A program made the position numbers and the translations under genes. Of a DNA stretch of 29,840 nt, positions 23,567 to 29,840 are shown piece after piece. Under the pieces are notes generated by a model. That model made no database searches. It worked only from the letters and a program-made list of their open reading frames with translations, and was not told the DNA's origin. The DNA is from a bacterium. GTDB taxonomy: Bacteria > Auribacterota > UBA3054. The stretch covers positions 1 through 29,840 of the forward strand of contig JAFSWV010000214.1 in the NCBI GenBank assembly GCA_017444325.1. Reading direction: 5' to 3'. Each line of letters opens with the position of its first letter. Within the stretch, counting starts at the first letter, position 1.

Positions 23567-25162
23567 ATGCCAAGACTCAGCCTGACTATTCTTGTTTTGC
23601 TTTCGCTTTTTTGTACGCCGCAGCTTCTTCTTGCCGATGAGGGTGGAGACCAGCTCCTGCAGCAATTTTCAGCTGGCAGAAAAGATGCAATCTCCTCGCT
23701 TTGGGACCACCGCGCCGGGACAAAAAGCGCTGATGACCCTGACGGCGACGGCCTTCTGACGGAAAATGAGCTGACGGCTTACAGCACAGACCCGCAGGTT
23801 TATGATTCTGACGAAGACGGACTTTGCGACGGCGAGGAGATCTTAGGTTACCGGCTTCAGAAAGGCGTCAAGGGGCATTACACCGCGCCTCTTTACTGGG
23901 ACAGCGACGGGGACGGCGTATGCGACAGCGAAGATTTAGCTCCCAATACGCCTTCCATGCGCGCATCCTTCGAAGCCTGGAGCGAGTGGTGGGAAAAGAA
24001 AGCTGAGCTTTTAGGCATCCCCTGGATAGGCCTTGACATTAAGAAGAAAGACTATGACGCCGACGGCGTGACGAATTTCGATGAATTCAATCGCGGCACC
24101 TGCCCCTTTATGAAACCAGGCAAAAAGCTGGCGTTTTTCGCGCCCGGCAGCATAACCTTAAGCAAGGATTTTGCTACGACCACGACCGTTTCCGCCGTCT
24201 TTTTCGCCGACCATTCCGTGACCGGCATGCTCTGCCTGTCCGTTTTGAATCTTCCGGGCGCCAAGGCCTTTACGAAAAGACGCCAGGGCTGCGAGATGTG
24301 CGACGGACTTTTCATGCCCTTCGACATGCGCGGCAGCGTCTTTCTTTCCCGTTACGCCGTGCCGATGGATCTCGTCGTCATCCTTCCCAAGGCTACGGAA
24401 AAAATGCCTTCGGTCGATTACCTGAGGATCCGCGACAACGAAGGATACTGGAAGGACAGGCTCGAGATAAGAAATCCCTTGTCCAAATGCGCTCCTCCTG
24501 CCTTGGAACTAATAATGCCAGGCGACAACGAGGAGATCATAGAGGATGGGAAGATCAATCTGCTCTGGCAGGGCGGAGGAAAGAATGACACTTATCATTT
24601 GAGGATCTTCATGAAGTCCGGGGATCGTCTTACAGTTTTGGAAGACAAGAAACTCAACAGGAACTGGTACAAGTTTGAACCAGATTTCTCCGGGATCTAC
24701 GTTTGGCAAGTCGCCCACGAAGACGAAACCGGGTTGGCGTCCTGCGCCGAAAGCCGTAGTTTTAAATATCTGCCTTCAAGCGGCATGTTTGACGAGGACG
24801 AAGACGGCGTTACCGACAACGACGAGGCTCTTGGAGACTCCGATCCTAATGATCCTAACAGCGTGCCTCTTACCATAAGGACTCCGGAAAAGCTTCCGGA
24901 CGCTTTTATAAAGGAGCATTATTATTACAACATCATGGCGAGCGGGGGAGCTCCCCCCTACGAAGTTCTGATGCTCACTCCAGGCAATCCTCCCGGTTTT
25001 CTTCTGAAAGGCGAAGGCTTGCTTTTAGGCCTGCCCGAAAGGGAAGGCACATATCGCTTTACTATAGGCGTGAGAGACCAGAACAAGATCACGCGGAAAA
25101 AAGTTTTCACTCTAGAGGTGAAACCTCAGCCCAAAAGCGAACCGGCCCCCAACCCCAAATAA
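23567..25162 (+). CDS. Exported protein with TSP3-like calcium loops and Ig-like domain
   Basis: 531 residues from the ATG at 23567. The open frame runs back to a TTG at 23537, but that codon overlaps the -10 box, and starting at 23567 gives a clean signal peptide (MPRLSLTILVLLSLF, cut near LLA-DEGG). Calcium loops of the thrombospondin type-3/dockerin kind follow: DDPDGDGLLTENE (56-68), DSDEDGLCDGEE (80-91), DSDGDGVCDSED (112-123), DYDADGVTNFDEF (162-174) and, late, DEDEDGVTDNDE with DSDPNDPN. A fibronectin/Ig-like strand-rich section (about 330-405) and a C-terminal putative-Ig domain (GGAPPYEVL, LPEREGTYRFTIGVRD) close it. No enzyme motif or PEP-CTERM tail. It is a paralog of the gene at 27659-29449, with the same domain order. 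Surface or secreted structural role inferred. Confidence 0.85.
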   Translation: MPRLSLTILVLLSLFCTPQLLLADEGGDQLLQQFSAGRKDAISSLWDHRAGTKSADDPDGDGLLTENELTAYSTDPQVYDSDEDGLCDGEEILGYRLQKGVKGHYTAPLYWDSDGDGVCDSEDLAPNTPSMRASFEAWSEWWEKKAELLGIPWIGLDIKKKDYDADGVTNFDEFNRGTCPFMKPGKKLAFFAPGSITLSKDFATTTTVSAVFFADHSVTGMLCLSVLNLPGAKAFTKRRQGCEMCDGLFMPFDMRGSVFLSRYAVPMDLVVILPKATEKMPSVDYLRIRDNEGYWKDRLEIRNPLSKCAPPALELIMPGDNEEIIEDGKINLLWQGGGKNDTYHLRIFMKSGDRLTVLEDKKLNRNWYKFEPDFSGIYVWQVAHEDETGLASCAESRSFKYLPSSGMFDEDEDGVTDNDEALGDSDPNDPNSVPLTIRTPEKLPDAFIKEHYYYNIMASGGAPPYEVLMLTPGNPPGFLLKGEGLLLGLPEREGTYRFTIGVRDQNKITRKKVFTLEVKPQPKSEPAPNPK

Positions 25163-25409
25163 AAGGGTATATTAGCGTTAGTAGCGCTCAAAGCGCCTGT
25201 TTCATCGTCCCCGTTCGCTTGATATACGCCGAGTCAGCCCCATATTAAAGGGGTTTTCGTATATTTTAAAATTTCTAATAAAGTTTTTATTTTTTCAAAT
25301 TTAATAAAAAAATACATCAAAATTGATAGAAACTTGTAAAAAGCTTGCTTTATGCTGGAAATGAAGGTAAAATCATAGCGAACATTTTTTTAATTTATAA
25401 GGAGAAATT
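25163..25409. other. Intergenic: imperfect palindrome and AT-rich promoter region
   Basis: There is no gene. 25166-25230 forms an imperfect hairpin: GGTATATTAGCG (25166-25177) against CGCTTGATATACGCC (25216-25230), with GCGCT/AGCGC inside (25184-25196). The GTTCGCTT at its right arm recalls module B of the dispersed repeat (4817-4823 region), so it may be a decayed relative. 25255-25405 is far richer in A/T than the rest of the window and holds the promoter of the next gene. Confidence 0.45.
25345..25404 (+). promoter_or_regulatory. Promoter and ribosome site of the XRE-type gene
   Basis: TTGCTT (25345-25350), a 17-bp spacer and TAAAAT (25368-25373) give a sigma-70-like promoter. AAGGAG at 25399-25404 lies 5 nt before the ATG at 25410 and is one of the two strongest Shine-Dalgarno sequences in the window. 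The surrounding sequence is AT-rich. Confidence 0.5.
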
Positions 25410-26048
25410 ATGAAAAATAATTCCTTCAAATCGTCTATGTTTTTAAAAGCATTCCGCCTTTCCGAAGGCTTAACAATCAAAGATTTGTCCACAAAGCTCG
25501 AGGTCAACTACCGCTTTCTCTCCAACATTGAGAACAGTCGGAGCTTGGTGTCGTTGAAACTTCTGATGAAGATCTCGACCATCTTCTACAGTTTCGACTT
25601 GCCGACGGCCTTGTCGCTTTTAGCCAGCGACAAAGCGATCCTTGGCGCCAATTCGGTGGCCAGGCGCGCGAAGAAGCAAGCGGAGAAGATCATCACCGCC
25701 AGGGCGCCTCATCTTAAGGATCACCTTGTCATGACGCGCTACGGTCTTCTTATGTACGTGACTTCTCCGGAGGAGATCATGAAGCTTTCCGGCAGCCACT
25801 GCGACTTCCTGCTTCTTAACCATCGTCCTGACCGGATCAGCGCCACGACGCTGGTCGTGAGAGACGAGCGTCCGGTCAAGGGCCAGCAGTCTTTGGTCGT
25901 CAATCCCGACGGCTCAGATATCGTGACCTACGACCCCAATTATCACAAGGCGTTCCCGAGCTTTGTCATCAGCGACACGCTGGATGAAACGCCCTATGGG
26001 GTGATTGGCGCGCAGGCCGAAGCGGAACACGAGGAAAGCAAGGAATGA
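25410..26048 (+). CDS. XRE-family helix-turn-helix regulator with unassigned C-terminal domain
   Basis: 212 residues. Residues about 10-62 form a Cro/C1-type helix-turn-helix: FLKAFRLSEGLTIKDLSTKL then EVNYRFLSNIENSRSLVSLK. The bound DNA is unknown. A basic linker (ARRAKKQAEKI) leads to a C-terminal part (about 98-200) that I do not recognise: LKDHLVMTRYGLLMYVTSPE, CDFLLLNHRPDRISATTLVV, then an acidic tail. It is monocistronic by position, with its own promoter, and faces the convergent ATP-grasp gene across repeat copy 3. Its target could include its own AT-rich promoter; not shown. Confidence 0.78.
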   Translation: MKNNSFKSSMFLKAFRLSEGLTIKDLSTKLEVNYRFLSNIENSRSLVSLKLLMKISTIFYSFDLPTALSLLASDKAILGANSVARRAKKQAEKIITARAPHLKDHLVMTRYGLLMYVTSPEEIMKLSGSHCDFLLLNHRPDRISATTLVVRDERPVKGQQSLVVNPDGSDIVTYDPNYHKAFPSFVISDTLDETPYGVIGAQAEAEHEESKE

Positions 26049-26049
26049 T

Positions 26050-26252
26050 CCTCGGCGACGAGTCATGTACCCTTGGCAAACAGGCTTCGCTAAGTTTGCT
26101 TACGGGTACATGACTTCTTCGCCTCGGATTATTGCCTGACTCGCAGCTGAGCACGGTGCAAGCTAAGCACATATCCCTAAGCGAACTCACGGAGGACGCC
26201 AGTGCAGGCCATGCACGCGTAGTCCGTGAGCGAGGGATGTGTGCTTAGCTTG
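26050..26252 (+). repeat. Two-hairpin palindromic element, copy 3
   Basis: It begins 2 bp after the XRE gene stop and ends 15 bp before the ATP-grasp gene's stop, filling the convergent gap. Module A: AGTCATGTACCC (26061-26072) pairs perfectly with GGGTACATGACT (26104-26115) around the invariant 31-nt core 26073-26103; outer bases 26050-26060 and 26116-26129 extend the pairing imperfectly. Module B: CAAGCTAAGCACATATCCCT (26159-26178) pairs with AGGGATGTGTGCTTAGCTTG (26233-26252) at 20 positions, one a G-T pair. CTCACGGA (26186-26193) pairs inside with TCCGTGAG (26223-26230), and TGCA..TGCA closes a small apical stem in this copy only. Confidence 0.88.
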
Positions 26253-26267
26253 TCCTGCGGCTGTTTG

Positions 26268-27677
26268 TCAGCGCTTCCAGAGGATCGCCAGCATGCGCTC
26301 GCCGTGCCTGAGCGTCAGCAAAGGATCTTTGCAGGTGCGTCCGAAGAAGCCTGAGAACTTTCCGCCGAAAACGTAGATCCCGCTGTGAAGATAGCGCTTC
26401 TCCTCCTCGCGGACTTTTCCGTGCACAGGGAAGTGCGCGGTGACTAAGGGGATGAATTCCTGAATGATGAAATCGTCCCCCAAAGCCGCCTTCACGCCTT
26501 TTTTCCATATGTTTTCCGGCGTGTGGCAGCCCTGAAGTATTCCAAAGCCGCATTTGGAGACGCAGGGCTTCAGGACGAAGCGGTCCTTGTTTTTCAAAAC
26601 AAAGGGGAGGAGATCGATCTCTTTCCCTTTGTAGTCCACTTTCCCCTCTCTTAAGGGGACGGTCCAGGGCACTGTACGCTCCACAGCGGCTCTCATATCG
26701 GGCGTGTATTTCTTCAGCATATCCTCGTTTCTAAGATAGGCGAAGAGTTTTTTGCTGAAAGCAATTTGCGAACGCGGGGAGCCGACTACGCAGACTTTGT
26801 GCTCTTTGTAAGCTTGCGTCAAAACGGAAAGAGCTTTGTGGTTTTTGCCCCAGTCTTCTCCCAAAAGCCGTCTGTAAATGAGGTGGATCGTTTGTCCGGC
26901 AACGCTTACGGAATCGCCGTTGCATTTCAGCTCCCTCGGGTCGACTACTATGGCGCGGAAGCCTTGGCTTCTGAAGAATTCCTGGCAGGCGTAGAATTCC
27001 CAGGAGGTTTCTTCCGTCTGCCAGTCAACGATGGCGATCGTCGGTTTAACAGGCCAGGCGCCGACACCTTTGGGGAATCTTTTACGGAAGGAGGCGTAAC
27101 ATTTCAGAAGGGTGTCGAGAAGATGCGGAAGTATTTCTTCCGTTGTGAAGCGGCCCTTCGGGAAAAAGGGGGAGCCTGCGATCAGGTCAAGGTAAAGGCT
27201 GTGGAAGGTGTCGAGGTTCGACATACCGGAGCAGCCGTCCGTATTCAGTTCTATCATCATCGGCCCTTTGGCGCAAGGGAAAGAATCGAAGCGTGCGCAG
27301 GGTATAAAAGAATCATAGCCAGGGTCGATCTTTACGAGCTCGCGCATGAAGCGGTCGGGCAGGCAGTCGGCAAGCCACTTATCGTTTTTCAAAGCTTCTC
27401 TGGAAAACATCTCCGAAGCTTTCAAAACCAGCTCGGAGTCGGATTGGAAGCGTTTAAGCTCTTTTTTTTCCAATACCATTGGCGCCATTTCGCCGTGGAG
27501 GAGAAATTCGCCGTATTTTATGCTTCTCTGTCTCAGAAGCGCGTGCAGTTCTTTTTTGTCAAATTCAAAACGCTCGAGATTATGGGCGTAAAAATCATTT
27601 AGCGGCTGGATGTCTGTTCCTGTTTTCACGACTTGTTTTTCCGGTAGATTAGCAATTGCTATTGTACCAGAAAGCAA
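26268..27677 (-). CDS. Circularly permuted ATP-grasp-like ligase
   Basis: 469 residues from a TTG at 27677, which overlaps the upstream gene by 19 bp. A GTG at 27629 would give 453 residues and no overlap; the start is undecided. The family is suggested by IELNTDGCSGM (142-152), by RFVLKPCVSKCGFGI (366-380, K370 as ATP ligand) and by DFIIQEFIP (402-410). These resemble the order in glutathionylspermidine-synthase-like and CP-ATP-grasp proteins, which join a carboxylate to an amine with ATP. The substrate is unknown. No signal peptide, so cytoplasmic. It is the last gene of an operon whose other products look exported or hydrolytic, hinting at modification of a small molecule or peptide; that is speculation. 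Confidence 0.65.
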   Translation of the reverse strand: MLSGTIAIANLPEKQVVKTGTDIQPLNDFYAHNLERFEFDKKELHALLRQRSIKYGEFLLHGEMAPMVLEKKELKRFQSDSELVLKASEMFSREALKNDKWLADCLPDRFMRELVKIDPGYDSFIPCARFDSFPCAKGPMMIELNTDGCSGMSNLDTFHSLYLDLIAGSPFFPKGRFTTEEILPHLLDTLLKCYASFRKRFPKGVGAWPVKPTIAIVDWQTEETSWEFYACQEFFRSQGFRAIVVDPRELKCNGDSVSVAGQTIHLIYRRLLGEDWGKNHKALSVLTQAYKEHKVCVVGSPRSQIAFSKKLFAYLRNEDMLKKYTPDMRAAVERTVPWTVPLREGKVDYKGKEIDLLPFVLKNKDRFVLKPCVSKCGFGILQGCHTPENIWKKGVKAALGDDFIIQEFIPLVTAHFPVHGKVREEEKRYLHSGIYVFGGKFSGFFGRTCKDPLLTLRHGERMLAILWKR

Positions 27678-29449
27678 CCTAGTCCGGGCAGAATGCTGAT
27701 AGTTCCTTTTTCGCTCACTTCCAGCGGCAGGCTAAAATTGAAAACCCGATCCAACTGATCTTTGACACTGAAGGACAACGAGAATGATCCAACCTGCAGG
27801 GGTATGCCAAGCAGCATTCCTTTTTCGTTTACGGAAAGGCCGTGAGTGGAAACTTCATTCATCTTCCAGAACAAGGGTCTTGCGCCGCCGGAAACGTTCA
27901 GCTGCTTGAAATAAAACAAGCCTTTCTCTCCAACCGGAAGAAGATTGGGAACAAATCTCATGGGCGCGTCGTTTTTATCAAAGGGGTCAAAACCTTCCCT
28001 AAGTTCTTCATTATCTGGAAAACCATCGCCGTCGCTGTCTTTTTCAGAGTCGTTGTCAAGTATGAAAAAGGAACGCATCTCACTTGAGATCTGGCCGTTT
28101 GCGCTTTGTGCCGAAACTTGCCAGAAATACCGCCCTTTCATCTCCGGGGCAAAAAGCAGATTCTCCTCGCCTAGAGAGTATTCGTAAAAGACAGGGCCTG
28201 TTATTGTCAAAACATAATTGGTCACCAAATTGTCTTCACAAGTCCAGGAAAACGTGAACGGGCCGGAATGCTCCGCATTGTTTTCAGGCGCTGTCAGCGC
28301 GGGGCGGGGAGGCAAAGGAGAAGCGTAGTTGACCTGAAGCAGGGTTGGAAGAGTACCGTCTTTTGTCTTTATCATGACTTGCCCGGATTCTTCCCAATCC
28401 TTATCCGAGATTAGTATGAAGCGCAGAGTCTCGCCGGGGCGGGCCAAAAACGGCAGGCCAACAGTCCCCTCAGGAGCAGAAGGAAACTTGTCTTCCGGGA
28501 GGAACTGCGCGTTCTTATAATCCAAAACGAAACAGTCGGAGGTGTAAACCAAGCCGGTAACTATTCCGCTGGAGATAAATGAGACTTCAAAAACATTGGT
28601 CTCCGAGACGCCGGTTAGAAGCGCAAGATTTTCCGGGGTAAACTTGACGGTTGTGCCGTGGTGATCAAAGAAGGGACATACTCTGTTATTGTAGTTTTCT
28701 TTTGAAAGGCGGTTTTCCGGAATGCTTATTTGAAATATTGAAGCGACGGCGCTCCAGTAGGCTTGCCAGGCGGAAAAAGAAAGTTCGTATTCAGGGATCA
28801 GAGGATGAGCATCCAGGGAGTCTGTGATCCCATCGCCGTCGCTGTCGGCCATGTAGGGGAAAAGACCTAGGGAAACTTCCTCGCCGTCGGAAAGTCCGTC
28901 TTGGTCGGTGTCATTTAGCCCCGGCCAGGCTCCGTATTTCTCGTATTCGCTGTCGTCGGAGAGACCGTCTTCGTCGCCGTCGGACAAAAGCCTGAAATTA
29001 AGGCTGCCGCTTGGCGGCGAAATTCCTAAAACAGTGTTTTCGTTTCCTGCGGGATTGAAGGCCAAGGTTAAAAAATTAGTGGAGCGGGCCTTGATCTGCT
29101 TCTGGATCGGTTCTGCCATAGGCTTTATGCCGGTGACCTTTTTGATCAGGTAATCGTAGGAATTCGGGAGTTTTCTAGCCAGGGAAAAATAGAGGTCCTT
29201 ATTTTCGCCTTCCAGCGCCAAGGAGGCGAAATGGCGGCCGCAGGATATTCCGTCAGCCTCCTGCAAATATTCCCAGCTTGTTCCGTCTTCGCTTATTATG
29301 ACGATATAATCGCTGAAACTTTTGACTAATTCAAGGGAGGTGTCGTATTTCCTGTACCCTTTGTCGCTTATGGAAAAGGCCAGGCTGCCAAGCGCAACTT
29401 GTGTTAGGAAAACGGAAGCTGCAATCAGGACAAAGATTATTTTTTTCAT
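27659..29449 (-). CDS. Exported TSP3-like calcium-loop/Ig-like protein (paralog)
   Basis: 596 residues. Signal peptide MKKIIFVLIAASVFLTQVAL (cut near residue 24). A unique N-terminal domain of about 130 residues (YRKYDTSLELVKSFSDYIVI) precedes three calcium loops: DGDEDGLSDDSE (157-168), NDTDQDGLSDGEE (179-191) and DSDGDGITDSLD (202-213). The middle region, a fibronectin/Ig-like section (SGPFTFSWTCEDN), another loop DSDGDGFPDNEE and a C-terminal Ig-like domain (GGARPLFWKM, VGSFSLSFSVKD) align with the protein at 23567-25162. GGAG about 9 nt before the ATG supports this start. It starts 2 bp after the stop of the cut gene upstream. No enzymatic motif seen. Confidence 0.85.
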   Translation of the reverse strand: MKKIIFVLIAASVFLTQVALGSLAFSISDKGYRKYDTSLELVKSFSDYIVIISEDGTSWEYLQEADGISCGRHFASLALEGENKDLYFSLARKLPNSYDYLIKKVTGIKPMAEPIQKQIKARSTNFLTLAFNPAGNENTVLGISPPSGSLNFRLLSDGDEDGLSDDSEYEKYGAWPGLNDTDQDGLSDGEEVSLGLFPYMADSDGDGITDSLDAHPLIPEYELSFSAWQAYWSAVASIFQISIPENRLSKENYNNRVCPFFDHHGTTVKFTPENLALLTGVSETNVFEVSFISSGIVTGLVYTSDCFVLDYKNAQFLPEDKFPSAPEGTVGLPFLARPGETLRFILISDKDWEESGQVMIKTKDGTLPTLLQVNYASPLPPRPALTAPENNAEHSGPFTFSWTCEDNLVTNYVLTITGPVFYEYSLGEENLLFAPEMKGRYFWQVSAQSANGQISSEMRSFFILDNDSEKDSDGDGFPDNEELREGFDPFDKNDAPMRFVPNLLPVGEKGLFYFKQLNVSGGARPLFWKMNEVSTHGLSVNEKGMLLGIPLQVGSFSLSFSVKDQLDRVFNFSLPLEVSEKGTISILPGLGCFLVQ

Positions 29450-29451
29450 AT

Positions 29452-29840
29452 TCAGTGCTCCAGCATTTCTTTTAATTTGTTGCAGATATCATCGTATTTG
29501 TTTCCTGGAGGAAGAGTGATATCCACCAATTCACCGTGTTCCATAGCGAGTGTGAGATGATCGTCATGGGAAAGGGAAAGCGTATTGTACAGGGAGGCGG
29601 AGGCGACGTTTACCCTTTTGTCGCCGTGGCCGGTAATCAAATCATCCGTAAATTCCCCGACCAAAAACAGGACCGGGAAATTAGCGTCGATTTTTTTCAA
29701 CCTTTCCGGTATGCTTTTGGAACCTCTTGCCAGAAGTTTTAGATTGGCTGTTGTGGTCTTTGTCTTGTTGAAGATATCGGCCACTTTTCTTACTTTGCGC
29801 CCCAGCTCGTTTTGAAGCATGACGTTCGCTATATCGGAGC
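29452..29840 (-). CDS. Hydrolase-like protein, 5'-truncated by window edge
   Basis: The frame stays open to the window edge, so the ATG at 29820 is probably internal. Visible are about 128 C-terminal residues: a basic helical part (GRKVRKVADIFNKTKTTTAN), then SIPERLKKIDANFPVLFLVG, GDKRVNVASASL and LSLSHDDHLTL. The pattern hydrophobic strand-G-D, V-x-x-x-SA, then D-H-L resembles the end of lipase/PGAP1-like alpha/beta hydrolases, where the aspartate and histidine complete the triad. The nucleophile would lie outside the window, so the family is a tentative guess. It is the first visible gene of a three-gene minus-strand operon. Confidence 0.6.
   Translation of the reverse strand, partial: SDIANVMLQNELGRKVRKVADIFNKTKTTTANLKLLARGSKSIPERLKKIDANFPVLFLVGEFTDDLITGHGDKRVNVASASLYNTLSLSHDDHLTLAMEHGELVDITLPPGNKYDDICNKLKEMLEH

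Noticed and set aside
25236..25256. Terminator after the calcium-loop gene (CCCC-ATATTAAA-GGGG-TTTT)
   Set aside because: The stem is only four pairs with an eight-base loop; too weak to call.
1..29840. tRNA or rRNA genes
   Set aside because: No cloverleaf with the conserved T-loop (GGTTCRA) context and no rRNA signature was found on either strand by eye.

Overview
The window looks like a chromosomal piece of a Gram-negative bacterium of the Planctomycetes-Verrucomicrobia-Chlamydiae group, most likely a Kiritimatiellota or Lentisphaerota type. This is inferred from two giant secreted proteins ending in a PEP-CTERM-type sorting tail (VPEP, hydrophobic helix, RRK), from 'NDNF'-type pre-peptidase domains joined to right-handed beta-helices, and from secreted proteins with thrombospondin type-3-like calcium loops. 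No rRNA or tRNA gene is visible, so the taxonomy is only an inference.

Layout. Positions 1-9711 hold two tandem paralogous giant surface proteins on the + strand. The first is cut by the window edge and carries an extra PQQ-type beta-propeller. They are separated by a strong UUCG terminator and a palindromic repeat. Positions 9940-23505 form one very compact minus-strand run of 11 genes, with no gap above 18 bp and many start/stop overlaps. In transcription order these are a secreted TPR protein, an alpha-D-phosphohexomutase, dxr, an rseP-like site-2 protease, xseB, dxs, a soluble PAS histidine kinase, a sigma-54 response regulator, a tandem two-domain glycosyltransferase, a DUF1573 protein and a thioredoxin-DsbD/CcdA-type membrane protein. 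It combines MEP isoprenoid synthesis, sugar-phosphate and glycosyl transfer, envelope proteolysis and periplasmic redox with an NtrB/NtrC-like pair. Divergent from it, at 23567-25162, is a secreted calcium-loop/Ig-like protein, followed by an XRE-type regulator. A convergent minus-strand operon closes the window (26268-29840): a cut hydrolase-like gene, a second calcium-loop/Ig-like paralog and a circularly permuted ATP-grasp protein.

The most unusual non-coding signal is a dispersed two-hairpin palindromic element present three times (4748-4953, 9727-9918, 26050-26252). Its central sequences are nearly invariant. The outer stem arms differ completely between some copies yet stay self-complementary. 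It fills two convergent intergenic gaps and sits behind the terminator of the first giant gene. I do not recognise it as a named family.

A working picture: the giant and calcium-loop proteins are surface or exported products. The long operon supplies envelope precursors, protein quality control and a sigma-54 control pair. No exosortase is visible here, so the sorting machinery must lie elsewhere.
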